Assembly (NCBI GenBank): GCA_030848545.1
Contig: JAVDCA010000045.1
Span: 1-33,132 of the forward strand
Direction: 5' to 3'
Length of the DNA: 33,132 nucleotides
DNA from: Astrobacterium formosum
GTDB lineage: Bacteria; Pseudomonadota; Alphaproteobacteria; Rhizobiales; Xanthobacteraceae
Shown here piece by piece: positions 17,401-24,703 of the stretch. The notes below the pieces were generated by a model. The model ran no database searches. It saw only the letters and a list, made by a program, of their open reading frames with translations, and was not told where the DNA came from. A program made the translations under genes and the position numbers. How positions within the stretch are numbered: position 1 is the first letter of the stretch; each line of letters opens with the position of its first letter.

Positions 17401-17913
17401 CGCGATGCCGGCATTGTTCGCCGTGATGGTGCCGAGATTGACGATGGAGGCGGACGGGTTGCCCGGAATGGTGAAGTTGGTCTTCCCCGCCATGAAATCC
17501 GCATTGGTGATGTCATGGGTGGTGGCGAGAAAACCCGAGGTGTTGATCACCGCGCTCGAGCCGAACAGGATGCCGTCGCGGTTGACCAGGAAGACGCGGC
17601 CGTTGGCCTCGATGGTGCCCAGGATGGTCGACGGCGCCGGCGGGCCGGTGACGCGGTTGAGCGCGACGGCGTCGATGCCCGGCTGGACGAACTGGGTCTT
17701 CTCGCCGGCGCCGATATTGAACGTGTTCCAGTTGATGATGGCGCGCTGGGAGCCCTGATTGACTGTGACGTGCGCGGTCCCCTGCCCGGCGATCGTCGCT
17801 TGGCCGCCGGCCACCTGCCCGCCCTGCGGATTGGCGAGCGCCGACATGGGGGCAAGCCCCATCAGGGTGGCGAGATAACTGGCGAGGATCGGAGAGCGCA
17901 GGTGTCGCATCAT
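11446..17913 (-). CDS. TpsA exoprotein: TPS-secretion domain, GLUG repeats and C-terminal S8 subtilisin-like protease
   Basis: 2155 residues, start at 17913 with TAGGAGG overlapping the TpsB stop. (i) A Sec signal ends at MSALA (about 27). (ii) The two-partner secretion (haemagglutination activity) domain, about 28-280, has INWNTFNIG, NRVTG, G-x-I-x-ANGRVFLVNRDGILFG and GFLATT. (iii) Beta-helix stretches lead into about two dozen GLUG-type repeats (GGLVGxNxGxI), roughly 700-1580. (iv) A Pro-rich linker (about 1600-1628) and a Gly-rich linker (about 1646-1708) follow. (v) A probable protease prodomain spans about 1722-1802 (LPGEVVVQV to AQPNYVFSL). (vi) The S8 peptidase domain has D1898 (AVID1898SEID), H1928 (H1928GTGMAG), oxyanion N2018 (AAAGN2018AGP) and S2081 (GTS2081VAAAHVSG), so the triad is complete. 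Classic FhaB-type exoproteins have no protease domain; Bordetella FHA is cut by a separate subtilase, SphB1. Self-processing or release from the surface is a natural inference. The partner TpsB gene is 9 bp upstream. Confidence 0.93.
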   Translation of the reverse strand: MMRHLRSPILASYLATLMGLAPMSALANPQGGQVAGGQATIAGQGTAHVTVNQGSQRAIINWNTFNIGAGEKTQFVQPGIDAVALNRVTGPPAPSTILGTIEANGRVFLVNRDGILFGSSAVINTSGFLATTHDITNADFMAGKTNFTIPGNPSASIVNLGTITANNAGIAALVAPGVRNSGTITAELGKVALASNNGFTLDFYGDKLITLQVDGVVANQVKDVQTGQTLDALVKNEGPNAKLSANGGRVELTAAAARHVVDSVINNSGVIEANSVGTRNGKIVLGAATASTKGGVADVQKVKVSGKLSASGKKAGEKGGKIVVTGENIALAGAKLDASGKSGGGTVLVGGDVGGGKGNAAVAGLAQAALEGEAVATASTVTVDAGTLIDVSATERGNGGKAVVWSDQFTGFAGAIYGQGGAQGGDGGFAEVSSKGQLAYTGLADLRASAGAFGTLLLDPTNLTISDAPSNGMSGFTANADNSVLNAADLVNALATANVVLSTGEARQGDITVAAQLVWSGASTLTLVAASNITINAAITAANGGLIVNAGGNITTGAGGAIDVGTFTLRKGAWRQIDTSNPAFTARDFRIVAGSFLRALGGSGTSDDPYQIADVYGLQGIGSTALLGNSFKLANDINAGGTASWNGGAGFKSIGTSQNRFTGRFDGRGFEISGLTIHSTSQYVGLFGYLGRNAVVRDVGLIGVDIRSTYSDRWSAASVGALAGYNDGGSISGAYATGVVRGASDRIGSNIGGLVGSNAGDIERSYASVSVSATGRGTAPWVGGLVGKNTGSVWQSYADGSIDGSQATGKSGLFGGLVGNNLLGSISQSYALGAVTGNSRGSSGGLVGSNSGSIDETYASGRVSGGGTQGGLVGRNYGLVSDSYWDKDTSGRTNAFGSNIMPSFLARATGLSTADARNQASYSGWNFGANGAWFMIPGYTRPFLRTEWSASVRNAHQLQLMAMNLGAQYTLRNDIDLGAALAQPGGIWGTQGFASIGGNGRGDFNGSFDGDGNEIRGLKMAPTSSDVTDLGLFGVIGSDGQVADVRLTDVTIAATGGSQNAGAIAGTNKGRIERVSATGAVGNAAGSTVQGATGSYGGLVGRNFGTIAQSWAKVAVTAYGPSNGFIDAGGLVGTNSGTISNSYAEGAVTGIAPTSTHIYVGGLVGLNDHGLIEGSHATGAVTSNGYNGRAGGLVAVNDRGGVVDSSYASGLVTMTGEFAQAGGLVGENKQGAKIRDSYATGHVSTTTTGSIAGGLVGYNDATSRIDRSRASGNVTVGESSFAGGLVGTNWGTIDASWAIGNVTGGASGGFFGGLVGQNNGTVSSSWTQGGIVTGGDLSRVGGLAGYNSGQIISSWADTNVFAGADSKAGGLVGQSWEGVIDRSDAYGDVTAGAGSYAGGLVGYLREATVLDGYAEGRVTAGGGSYAGGLVGYLRGGTVFAGSATGDVSAGGGSYVGGFAGWVDDASSMAAVLASGNVSSTGAGSAVGGLVGRNDGLLSGVSYVADPGKGVYGTSSSWIGGLIGINTGFINSFFVDPPVVGSGSGNSVGGAVGDNSGTLQDGTVIAQVSGGGDSSVGAITGSNSGTISNASFTGTVNGSDPNTPPPNNDPPPPANDPPPPPSEPPPVTPAQFTPPVDTTTNNNFVLNQSPDPTPGSTGSTGGTGGGQGGGAGGQGGGQGGGQGGQGGGNSGAGNNPPPPQSGPPPGPGIGRTPSEQRYSGVPPITETRFLPGEVVVQVANTVPAERIREIARQLGITLIASQAIDGSGRVVYRFTTGNGKNIRDVIRALERQQIVASAQPNYVFSLAQTASQDAAPVPGAGTPPSASPAPPVQGAGPAEVETGSLPPSPELSSDLQSDMASRTTGLPKGDAAQYIIDKLRLGVVHARSVGRNIPVAVIDSEIDVQHPDLVGVVSETFDATGTASNPHAHGTGMAGAIASHRRLLGIAPGVKILAIKAFDETNTSAEATSFQILKGLAWALTKKPRIINMSFAGPRDLMVERALQKAYEQGIVLIAAAGNAGPKSPPLYPAADVNVIAVSASDHADKPFAMANRGKHIAVAAPGVDVLVPSPKGGYQLTTGTSVAAAHVSGVAALLLESKPTLTPKEVRAILTGSAKPIALRGVAEIFGAGLVDPFEALSRLGPRPVSAAPAASAVQ

Positions 17914-17922
17914 GGCGCCCTC

Positions 17923-19596
17923 CTAGTAGCGGCCGGTGACTGTGACGAAGAAGCGGGTGTCGTCGCGCGGGCCGGCGACCGCCTTGGAGACCGACAGGTC
18001 GACCATGGCGTGGGTCAGCCAGGCAGCGCGCACGCCGCCGCCGGCGGAGGCCGCTGATGCCTCGGCCGGCGTACCGGGCGCCGCCTCGCGCATCCACACC
18101 TTGCCCCAGTCGGAAAAGCCGTAGAACTGCAACTGCCCGATCGGCTCCGGCAGGCCGCCGAGGTCGTAGCGGATCTCGCCGACGGCGGCGAAGCAGTGGT
18201 CTCCGAGCAACTCGGACGGATCGTAGGCGCGGCCGTAATAGCGGCCACCGTAACCGCACTGCTCGGGTGCCAGCAGTGGCGTTCCGGCATATTGCCCATA
18301 GATGGAGCCGAACGCCGAGAAGCGCGCCGGCAGCGGCTGGGTGCGGCTCAGCGTAGCCTCGATCTTGGTGAAGTCGACGCGACCGGCGCCACGCGACGGC
18401 ATGGGATTGTCGTTGCCGGTGGAGCCGAGACCCTCGATGCCCTGGCTCAGGGTGACGTTGACCTGGTTGATGCCGAGAAGCTTGTCTGCGAAATCGGCGT
18501 CTGCCTTGAGGCGAAGCCCGCGCAGGCGGTCCACGTTAAAGGGGCCGCCGAAGATGTCGGAATGATTATCGCTGGAGAAAATCAGCCCGGCGAGGGTGAG
18601 ATTGGCCTCGCGCGAGCGGATGATCGGCATGGCGAGCCCGCTCTCGACCACGGTCGAGATGGTCTTGTAGTCGAGCAGGACGAGTTCCTGCGTGCCCGGC
18701 CGGCTCGGGCCGTGGCTCGCATTGACGAACCACCACAGACCCTCGGCGGTGAGCACCTGGCGATATCCAAAGGCGTAGTACTGCAGTTCCTTGTGCTCGG
18801 TCGCCGCCGCATAGGTCAGGTTGAACGACTCGTGCAGCCGCAGCGCGTTGTTGATGTTGCCCGTCACCAGATACTGCACCGGCCCGCGCGCCTTGGTGCC
18901 GCGATTGTCGATGCGGCCGAGGACATCGAGGCGCTTTTCCGCGACCTCCACCACCAGGACGGACGCCCCGGTGCTGCGCGGCGACGGCTTCAGGCTCGCC
19001 GAGAATTTCAAGCCCGGCAGATCGCCGGCGAGCAGCATGTAGCGCTCGATGGTCTTGACGTTCACGGGCCGCTGCGCGGTGATCATGGCCGCGTAGTGGG
19101 TGAAGAAATCCCGGTAGCGCGACACGGCCGCGGGCCATTCGACCCGGTCGATATAGCCCTCGACGACCTGCAGGCAAGGCACGGCGCCGCGCGGCGAGAA
19201 CTCCTGTGGGGGCACGATGGCGCGCGACAGCGAATAGCCGGCCTCGCCGTATTTGGCGGTGATCTTCTTGGCGAGATCGTAGATCGCCTGCAGGGGCACA
19301 TCGCGGCCGACCAGGTCGGCATAGAGCGGCGCCAGTTGCTCACGGGTGTAGATGGTGGAGCCACGGACGCAGATGTCGCGGATCCCGACCTTGATCGTGG
19401 CCGCCCCCGCCGGCGCTTCGGTGGACGGCAGCACCACCGAAGGCCCGCCGGGCTGGGCACGCGGCGGCGCCGGCTCGATGAATCGCTCGCGTTCCCGGCC
19501 GGGCCGTTCACTCGGCGGGATGGCCTGGGCGCAGACGATCGCCGGCGCCAGACAAACCGCCAGTGTCGCCAGTATGCCTGCTCGGCCGGCGTGCAT
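17923..19596 (-). CDS. TpsB (FhaC/ShlB-type) outer-membrane transporter of two-partner secretion
   Basis: 557 residues. A signal peptide (1-23) ends AIVCA-Q. A Pro/Arg-rich linker precedes POTRA domains: the first (about 67-155) reads IKVGIRDICVRGSTIYTREQL, then the K-I-T-x-K-Y-G-E-A-G-Y-S-L-S-R-A-I-V-P-P-Q motif typical of POTRA_2, and a VVEGYIDRV strand. The 16-stranded barrel (about 210-557) carries the lid-loop motif GGRYYGRAYDPSEL, a variant of the family G-G-x-x-S-V-R-G-Y, then FSDWGKVW, and ends in the aromatic C-terminus TGRY needed for barrel insertion. Size is normal for the family (550-590). It would export the adjacent TpsA across the outer membrane. It is first in the operon; AGGGG precedes the start by about 10 bases. 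Confidence in pairing is high because the two genes are 9 bp apart. Confidence 0.93.
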   Translation of the reverse strand: MHAGRAGILATLAVCLAPAIVCAQAIPPSERPGRERERFIEPAPPRAQPGGPSVVLPSTEAPAGAATIKVGIRDICVRGSTIYTREQLAPLYADLVGRDVPLQAIYDLAKKITAKYGEAGYSLSRAIVPPQEFSPRGAVPCLQVVEGYIDRVEWPAAVSRYRDFFTHYAAMITAQRPVNVKTIERYMLLAGDLPGLKFSASLKPSPRSTGASVLVVEVAEKRLDVLGRIDNRGTKARGPVQYLVTGNINNALRLHESFNLTYAAATEHKELQYYAFGYRQVLTAEGLWWFVNASHGPSRPGTQELVLLDYKTISTVVESGLAMPIIRSREANLTLAGLIFSSDNHSDIFGGPFNVDRLRGLRLKADADFADKLLGINQVNVTLSQGIEGLGSTGNDNPMPSRGAGRVDFTKIEATLSRTQPLPARFSAFGSIYGQYAGTPLLAPEQCGYGGRYYGRAYDPSELLGDHCFAAVGEIRYDLGGLPEPIGQLQFYGFSDWGKVWMREAAPGTPAEASAASAGGGVRAAWLTHAMVDLSVSKAVAGPRDDTRFFVTVTGRY

Positions 19597-19768
19597 CCGG
19601 AATAGCCCCTAGGTTGCCCAGATTCTCATTCAATTAGAAGGGGAAGCACCGGTCAACGTCATTAACAATGCATTAACCATCTTTGCGGCGGACAAGCGGC
19701 AAATTTACAACGCGACGTTAACGGAAGTGTGGCGCGGCCGGCGGCGGCACTGCCGTAATGGTTTCATT
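19597..19768 (-). promoter_or_regulatory. AT-rich upstream region of the TpsB-TpsA operon
   Basis: This stretch is clearly richer in A/T than its surroundings. On the minus strand TTGACC (19656-19651) followed 18 bases later by TGAATG is a possible promoter. CATTAAC occurs twice 11 bp apart (19660-19666 and 19671-19677), and a related CGTTAAC lies near 19716. One-helical-turn spacing fits a regulator or nucleoid protein site, but none is identified. The end of the downstream-facing SDR gene is at 19769. Confidence 0.45.
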
Positions 19769-20620
19769 TTACCTAGCGTGCATTGCTGCAAACCGGACCG
19801 TGTCATCCCAGAAATGTTCCGCCGCCTGGTCGTCGCGCGCCTGCGGCGACGGTGTCGCGATGGCGCATTTCACGTAGTAGCCGCCGGACACGAGCCCATC
19901 GGCGCTGGCGAGATGCACGGAGGTCCGCGCGCCCTCATCGACGGGTATCGCAAACAGCCGTTTGGCGAGACCGAATCCGAAACGGAACACGCCCTTGCCG
20001 TCGTCGCCGAACCCGCTGGCGACGAACCCCGGGTGAAGGCAATGGGCACTGACGCCGGTTCCGTCGAGGCGGCGGGCAAGCGCACGCGTGAACAGGATGT
20101 TGGCGAGCTTGGAGCGGCAATAGGCGAGCCAGCCCGTGTATCCCTTCTCGGTCTGCAGGTCGTCGAGATCGAGGCTGGCGCGCCGATGCGCCTCGGAGGC
20201 GACGACCACAACCCGCGAAGGCGCCGAGGCGACGAGGCGGTCGCGCAACAGTTCGGTCAACAGGAAATAGGCCATGTGGTTGAGCGCGAAGGTGCGCTCG
20301 AGCCCGTCCACGGTGAGCGAGCGCTGCGCGAACATGGCGCCGGCATTGTTGACGAGCACGTCGATGCGCGGCAGCGCGGCGAGGAGTTCGCCGGCGAGGC
20401 GGTGCGTCTCGCCCATGGACGACAGGTCGGCGGTGAACGCGACGACCTCTGCCCCCCGCGCTTCGCGCGCCAGCGCCTCCCTCGCCACCTCGCCGCGGTC
20501 GCGGTCACGCCCGACGATGGCGAGGCGAGCCCCCATGCGGGCGAGGCGCAACGCGGTCTCATAGCCGATCCCGGAAGTCGCACCGGTGATCACGATGGTC
20601 TTGCCGGTGAGGTCGGTCAT
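19769..20620 (-). CDS. Short-chain dehydrogenase/reductase (retinol-dehydrogenase-like SDR)
   Basis: 283 residues, start at 20620 with GGGAG about 8 bases upstream. A classical SDR Rossmann fold: cofactor motif T12-G-A-T-S-G-I-G19, DLSS after strand 4, NNAG near residue 95, a serine in VVVVASEAHRRA, and the catalytic pair Y167-C-R-S-K171. The sequence around YCRSKLANILFTRALARRL and CLHPGFVASGF is typical of the retinol dehydrogenase/WW-domain oxidoreductase-like subgroup, which reduces or oxidises diverse carbonyls or alcohols. R after the Gly-motif strand (IVGRDRDRG) favours NADP(H) (family rule, not proven). It lies downstream of a repeat-bearing gap from the thioesterase gene and 172 bp from the TpsB start, so it is probably its own transcript. 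Substrate unknown. Confidence 0.9.
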   Translation of the reverse strand: MTDLTGKTIVITGATSGIGYETALRLARMGARLAIVGRDRDRGEVAREALAREARGAEVVAFTADLSSMGETHRLAGELLAALPRIDVLVNNAGAMFAQRSLTVDGLERTFALNHMAYFLLTELLRDRLVASAPSRVVVVASEAHRRASLDLDDLQTEKGYTGWLAYCRSKLANILFTRALARRLDGTGVSAHCLHPGFVASGFGDDGKGVFRFGFGLAKRLFAIPVDEGARTSVHLASADGLVSGGYYVKCAIATPSPQARDDQAAEHFWDDTVRFAAMHAR

Positions 20621-20675
20621 GGCGTGTCTCCCAGTCTAGGAAGTAAGCAAGAGACCATGAACTCGCCCCGCGGTT

Positions 20676-20698
20676 CCCTCCCCCTGCAAGGGGGAGGG
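20676..20698. repeat. Third copy of the CCCTCCCCCT palindrome
   Basis: The arms CCCTCCCCCT and AGGGGGAGGG with loop GCA match the copy at 1469-1491 base for base. It sits in the 181-bp gap between the SDR and thioesterase genes, which also carries CTCGCAATGACGAG, a likely remnant of the repeat type at 8722-8845. Confidence 0.75.
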
Positions 20699-20801
20699 AG
20701 CAGGCTGCGCGCGCGGCAACTATCATCCAACGCGGGTCGACCGAACGTTGGTGCCGAACTCGCAATGACGAGTCATGCTCATTTGAAAAGGCGACGGGGC
20801 C

Positions 20802-21206
20802 TCATCGCCCGGCCGCCGGCTTGGCGGCGAGCTTTGCCTCGATGCGGGCGCGGTCGACCACCATGCGCTCGTGGGTACCGCGGCCGATCTCCTCGCGTTC
20901 GTCGCGCGCCGTCACCGTGAATTCGAGACGCCGCCCGTCCACCTTGGTGACCACCGCCTCGGCCTCGACCATGTGGCCTACCGGCGTCGCGGCAAGATGG
21001 CGCACATTGACGAGGGTGCCGAGGACGCTCTGGCCGGGTTCGAGATAGGGCCGCACCGCGTTCAAGGCGGCGTTCTCCATGACGAGCACCATCACGGGCG
21101 TCGCGAACACCTCCGGTAGGATCGAATCCTTGAACTGATTGGCGAGGTGCTCGGGTCGGACCCTGAGGGTCGCGACACCCTTGGCCCCGACTGGTATTTC
21201 CGCCAT
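20802..21206 (-). CDS. FlK-like (fluoroacetyl-CoA thioesterase family) hot-dog thioesterase
   Basis: 134 residues. The start at 21206 (MAEIPVG) has GGAGG about 7 bases upstream; a much longer open frame on this strand up to 22271 is the shadow of the neighbouring plus-strand gene. A single hot-dog fold. The segment F-A-T36-P-V-M-V-L-V-M-E44-N-A-A and later H70-L-A-A-T-P-V-G reproduces the T42/E50/H76 catalytic set of Streptomyces cattleya FlK with the same spacing. FlK hydrolyses fluoroacetyl-CoA; most bacterial relatives are of unknown acyl-CoA specificity, so a general small acyl-CoA thioesterase is the safe reading. It is divergent from the lyase-family gene at 21351, sharing a 144-bp promoter region, which suggests a common substrate pathway (inference). 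Confidence 0.85.
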   Translation of the reverse strand: MAEIPVGAKGVATLRVRPEHLANQFKDSILPEVFATPVMVLVMENAALNAVRPYLEPGQSVLGTLVNVRHLAATPVGHMVEAEAVVTKVDGRRLEFTVTARDEREEIGRGTHERMVVDRARIEAKLAAKPAAGR

Positions 21207-21350
21207 CGCTTCGCCTCCGCTGATCCCAGGCCACCCGGCCCTCAACCACGCGCGGCGCAGTCGAGAAAAAGCATATCTGGTCCGCTCACCGCGCGGGTTC
21301 ATGGCGCGGCATCCCGAGTATTGTGGACTCGCCTCGGTGCAAAAGCCAGC

Positions 21351-22283
21351 ATGACAATCGGGAGACGGCATTTGTTCAACCTGAAGAGCCTCATCGCCGG
21401 TCGTGAACTGATCATTGCGCCGCTCGCCCTCAATCCCCTGATGGCGCGGCTGGCCGAAAGCGCCGGCTTCAAGGCGGTCTATCTCGGCGGCGCCGCCATC
21501 GGCTGGCTCAAATGCGTCACCGAGGCCAACCTGACGCTGCCGGAACTCATCGACGTCGCCGTCGACATGCGCGGCGCCTGCAAGCTGCCCATCATCCTCG
21601 ATGCCGGCGGCGGCTTCGGCGATCCCGTCCATCTCCACCGCACCATCTCGCTCACCGAGGCGGCCGGCTGCTCGGCCATCGAAATCGAGGACCAGCCGTT
21701 GCCGCGGCGCGTCTCCGCGCTGGTGGGTGAGGACGGGCTGATCCCGCTCGACCTCATGGTGGCGAAGATCAAGGAAGCGGTGGCGGTCAGGAACGACCCC
21801 AACCTGATCATCATCGGCCGCACCAACGCCCTCGGGGTCGCCGGCCTCGACGAGGCGCTGCGCCGCGGCGAAGCGCTGCGCCGGGCGGGCGCCGACATGC
21901 TGTTCGTCACCGCCCGCGAAACGGAGGACCTGCGCGCCATCGGCGAACGCCTGCCGCCGCCGCTCGTCATGTACACCCCGCGCGACGGCTTCTCGTCCAA
22001 TGAGCTCAAGCCGCGCGACCTCGCTCTGCTCGGCTACCGCCTCGCCGTCTCGTCCGGCTCGGCCTTCGCGGCCATGTACAAGGCGCTGCGCCAGTCCTAC
22101 CAGTGCCTCGCCGCCCACGAGATCGATCCGTTCCTCGGCCCCGGCGGCGCCGACGCCGAGATGCAGGAGGCCATGCGGACCACCGACTTGGATCTCTTGC
22201 TCGCGGTCGAGCGGCGCACCCCGGGGTACGAAAGCCGCGGCCCGGCGCCCGCAGCCACGACCGAGCCGCAAGCCAAGGACTGA
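21351..22283 (+). CDS. Isocitrate lyase/PEP mutase-superfamily protein with altered metal site
   Basis: 310 residues. The ATG at 21351 has a poor ribosome-binding site; a TTG at 21372 preceded by GGGAGA is an alternative that removes seven residues. The alpha/beta barrel is recognisable: AESAGFKAVYLGGAAIGW, LPIILD84AGG, AGCSAIEIE113-D-Q, LIIIGRTNAL, GADMLFVTA. In PEP mutases and methylisocitrate lyases the third motif is D-A-D-x-G-(Y/F)-G; here it is D84-A-G86-G-G-F-G, so one metal-binding aspartate is missing. The K-(K/R)-C-G-H catalytic loop of isocitrate and methylisocitrate lyases is also absent (PLPRRVSALVG instead). C-C lyase activity of the classical type is therefore unlikely; oxaloacetate decarboxylase-like, hydrolase-like or a new reaction remain possible. 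It is divergent from the FlK-like thioesterase. Confidence 0.85.
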   Translation: MTIGRRHLFNLKSLIAGRELIIAPLALNPLMARLAESAGFKAVYLGGAAIGWLKCVTEANLTLPELIDVAVDMRGACKLPIILDAGGGFGDPVHLHRTISLTEAAGCSAIEIEDQPLPRRVSALVGEDGLIPLDLMVAKIKEAVAVRNDPNLIIIGRTNALGVAGLDEALRRGEALRRAGADMLFVTARETEDLRAIGERLPPPLVMYTPRDGFSSNELKPRDLALLGYRLAVSSGSAFAAMYKALRQSYQCLAAHEIDPFLGPGGADAEMQEAMRTTDLDLLLAVERRTPGYESRGPAPAATTEPQAKD

Positions 22284-22404
22284 TCGCGAGTTCGGCGGAC
22301 CGGCTCGGCACCCTTATCTCGGGCACGGTACAGCATGAGATATTGCGGATGATGCGCCGCAGAGCCGGGACACGAAAGGAACCGCTCAGCCGGTTTTCGC
22401 ATGG

Positions 22405-22428
22405 CCGGGCGGCCGTCACGCCGCCCGG
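22405..22428 (-). terminator. Hairpin spanning the stop of the first chemoreceptor gene
   Basis: Arms CCGGGCGGC (22405-22413) and GCCGCCCGG (22420-22428) pair perfectly around a 6-base loop that holds part of the stop codon at 22416-22418. No T-run follows on the minus strand, so it is a possible weak terminator or 3'-end stabiliser between convergent genes. Confidence 0.4.
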
Positions 22429-24503
22429 ATGGCGGCCAGGAACTCGTCGACGCAGCAGCGCAGCCGATCGCTCTCCTCGCCGAGCGCGCCGGCATTGCGC
22501 TTGACCGTCCCGGCGGCCAGATCGGTCGCGCCGACCCCGGTGGTGACGCCCTCGATGCTCGCCGAGGCCTTTTCGGTGCGCCGCGCGGCCTCCTGAGTGT
22601 TGCGGGTGATCTCACGGGTGGCAGCGCCCTGCTCTTCCACCGCCGAGGCGATCGAGGTCGCGACCGCGTTGACGTCGGCGACGGTCGTGCCGATGCGGTG
22701 GATGGCATCGACGGCCTGATGGGCCGCCTGCTGGATGGCGACGATCTGCGCCGCGATGTCGTCGGTCGCCGTGGCGGTCTGATGGGCGAGCGACTTGACT
22801 TCGGCGGCGACCACGGAAAACCCCCGGCCGGCGTCGCCGGCGCGCGCCGCCTCGATCGTGGCGTTGAGGGCCAGCAGGTTGGTCTGTTCGGCGATGTCGG
22901 TGATCAGCTTGACGATCTTGCCGATGCGCTGGGCCGCCTCGGTGAGGCCGCCGACGGTCGCGTCGGTGGCGCCCGCCTCGGCGACGGCGCGGCCGGTGAT
23001 CGCGGCCGCATGCGCCACCTGGCGGCTGATTTCCGAAATCGACGCCGAAAGTTCCTCCGACGCGGCGGCAACCGACTGGACATTGGCGGCGGCCTCCGTC
23101 GACGAGGTCGCGGCGGCGCGGGCGTCGGCATTGGTGTGCTCGGCGGCGTCGAACAGATCCTTCGACGTCGCCGTCATGGCATCGGACGCTGCCGTCATGG
23201 CGGCGAGTGCCTTGCCGACGCGACTCTCGAAGGCGGCGATATGGGCTTCGATCGCCGCGCTCCTGCGTGCGGCCTCACCCTGGCGGACGTTCTCCTCGGC
23301 CTCGATGCGGGACTTGTCGACGGCGTTCTGCTTGAAGGTCGAAAGCGCGTGGGCGAGTTCGCCGATCTCGTCATGGCGTTCGAGATAGGGCACCTCGGCG
23401 GTGAGATCGCCTTCGGCGACCCGCATCATCGCGGTGCGGATCCTGTGCAGCGGCCGGGTGACCCGCCGCGACACCATGACGATGCCGCCGACCGCCACGC
23501 CCAGTGCGGCGCAGAGCAGCGCCGCCTGCCACACCAGCCGGGTGCGGGCGGCCGTGACCTCGCCGCGGGCATGGGTCTCGCCCACTTCGAGGGCCGCCTC
23601 GGCGACCCTGGTGAGGAGAGCGAGCCGCGGTACCGTGAACTGGCTCCATTCGGCGGTCGCGACCGGGCTTGCGACGCCGGCCGAGAGCGCGCCGACGACA
23701 CGCTGGCGCATAATGACCATGTCGGTGCCGAACACCGCCTCGCCCGCCTCGTCGACAGCGGCGTTGACCGTTTGCGGCAGCGACGTCTCCGCCTGCAGCC
23801 GTTCGATGAGCTGCCAGCTCGCCTCGGATCGGCCCGTGAGCGCGGCAAGGCTCGCCTGGTCGGAGCCCGACAGGCGCTTGCGGGAGATCGCCTCCGACAA
23901 CAGGACCGAGACGTCGCCGCTGCTGTTGCGGGCGATCCAGGTGAGGTCGCGGATGGTCATCATCTGGTCGACGAGGGCATCCCTGCCCCTGCCCTCGGCA
24001 CCCAGGCTGCCGCCGAGGCGTTCGAGGAGAGCGAGAAAGTCCTTGGTGGTCACCCCGAATTCGTCGGCGAGACCGGCGCGGCGGGCGGCGAGCGGCGACC
24101 TAATGTCGCGTGCGGCTTCGGCGCTCAGCGCGGCGAGGCGCGCCACGGCGGTGTCGAGCTCGGCCGTGAGGCCAGCCGCGAAGTCGAGCCGGGGCAGAAC
24201 GGCGAGCATCGCGCGCAGCGCCTCGCCGGCCGCCTGGTGGGACTGCGACAGCGTCCGCTCCTGGGCGGCCGCGACAGGGTTTGCGTCCTTGAGCGCCCGC
24301 ACCGTGTAGGAGCGGATCACCCGCATATTGTGCATGGCGCGGAAGCCGAGCGAGGAGACTTCGGCGATGTTCGCCAGCCGGTCGGCCGCGCCGACGGCCC
24401 GCCAGGCGCGATACGAATCGAGGGCGAGAAGGACGACGAGCGCGGCGCTCACCACCGCGATGACCGACCTCAACAGGAAGCCGGAGGAAACCCGGAACCG
24501 CAT
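22416..24503 (-). CDS. Methyl-accepting chemotaxis protein with large periplasmic sensor
   Basis: 695 residues. TM1 is about 9-28. A predominantly helical periplasmic region of nearly 300 residues (about 30-320) is not recognised as Cache; its helical, Leu/Ala-rich pattern is compatible with a four-helix or double four-helix bundle sensor. TM2 is about 325-345 and HAMP about 346-400 ([38 protein letters not shown]). The cytoplasmic signalling domain (about 430-690) has the conserved tip [18 protein letters not shown] near 538-555 that contacts CheA/CheW. The C-terminus [13 protein letters not shown] is typical of alphaproteobacterial receptors; there is no CheR-tethering pentapeptide. It stands alone, convergent with the PEP-mutase-family gene; no che genes are nearby. 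GGAG lies 11 bases from the start. Ligand unknown. Confidence 0.9.
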   Translation of the reverse strand: MRFRVSSGFLLRSVIAVVSAALVVLLALDSYRAWRAVGAADRLANIAEVSSLGFRAMHNMRVIRSYTVRALKDANPVAAAQERTLSQSHQAAGEALRAMLAVLPRLDFAAGLTAELDTAVARLAALSAEAARDIRSPLAARRAGLADEFGVTTKDFLALLERLGGSLGAEGRGRDALVDQMMTIRDLTWIARNSSGDVSVLLSEAISRKRLSGSDQASLAALTGRSEASWQLIERLQAETSLPQTVNAAVDEAGEAVFGTDMVIMRQRVVGALSAGVASPVATAEWSQFTVPRLALLTRVAEAALEVGETHARGEVTAARTRLVWQAALLCAALGVAVGGIVMVSRRVTRPLHRIRTAMMRVAEGDLTAEVPYLERHDEIGELAHALSTFKQNAVDKSRIEAEENVRQGEAARRSAAIEAHIAAFESRVGKALAAMTAASDAMTATSKDLFDAAEHTNADARAAATSSTEAAANVQSVAAASEELSASISEISRQVAHAAAITGRAVAEAGATDATVGGLTEAAQRIGKIVKLITDIAEQTNLLALNATIEAARAGDAGRGFSVVAAEVKSLAHQTATATDDIAAQIVAIQQAAHQAVDAIHRIGTTVADVNAVATSIASAVEEQGAATREITRNTQEAARRTEKASASIEGVTTGVGATDLAAGTVKRNAGALGEESDRLRCCVDEFLAAIRAA

Positions 24504-24703
24504 GGGCGAATGCTCCGCACCTGATGGGCGTGCACGGGAGGATGCACATCCTTTTGAGGGCGTCCGGGGGCGCCATCCATCAATAGGTGCGGCGTCTTAA
24601 TCGGCCGTAAACCGGCTGTTGTGGAGAACACGGATACAACCGCCGGACGCAATTACGTACCAGCGATCCGTTCAACCCTGGCCGCGGCGGGCAGCGGCTG
24701 CGG

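Noticed and set aside
22401-24524. 707-codon plus-strand frame opposite the first chemoreceptor
   Set aside because: No recognisable domain, Gly/Arg/Asp-rich, and it fully overlaps a clear chemoreceptor gene with the conserved signalling tip.
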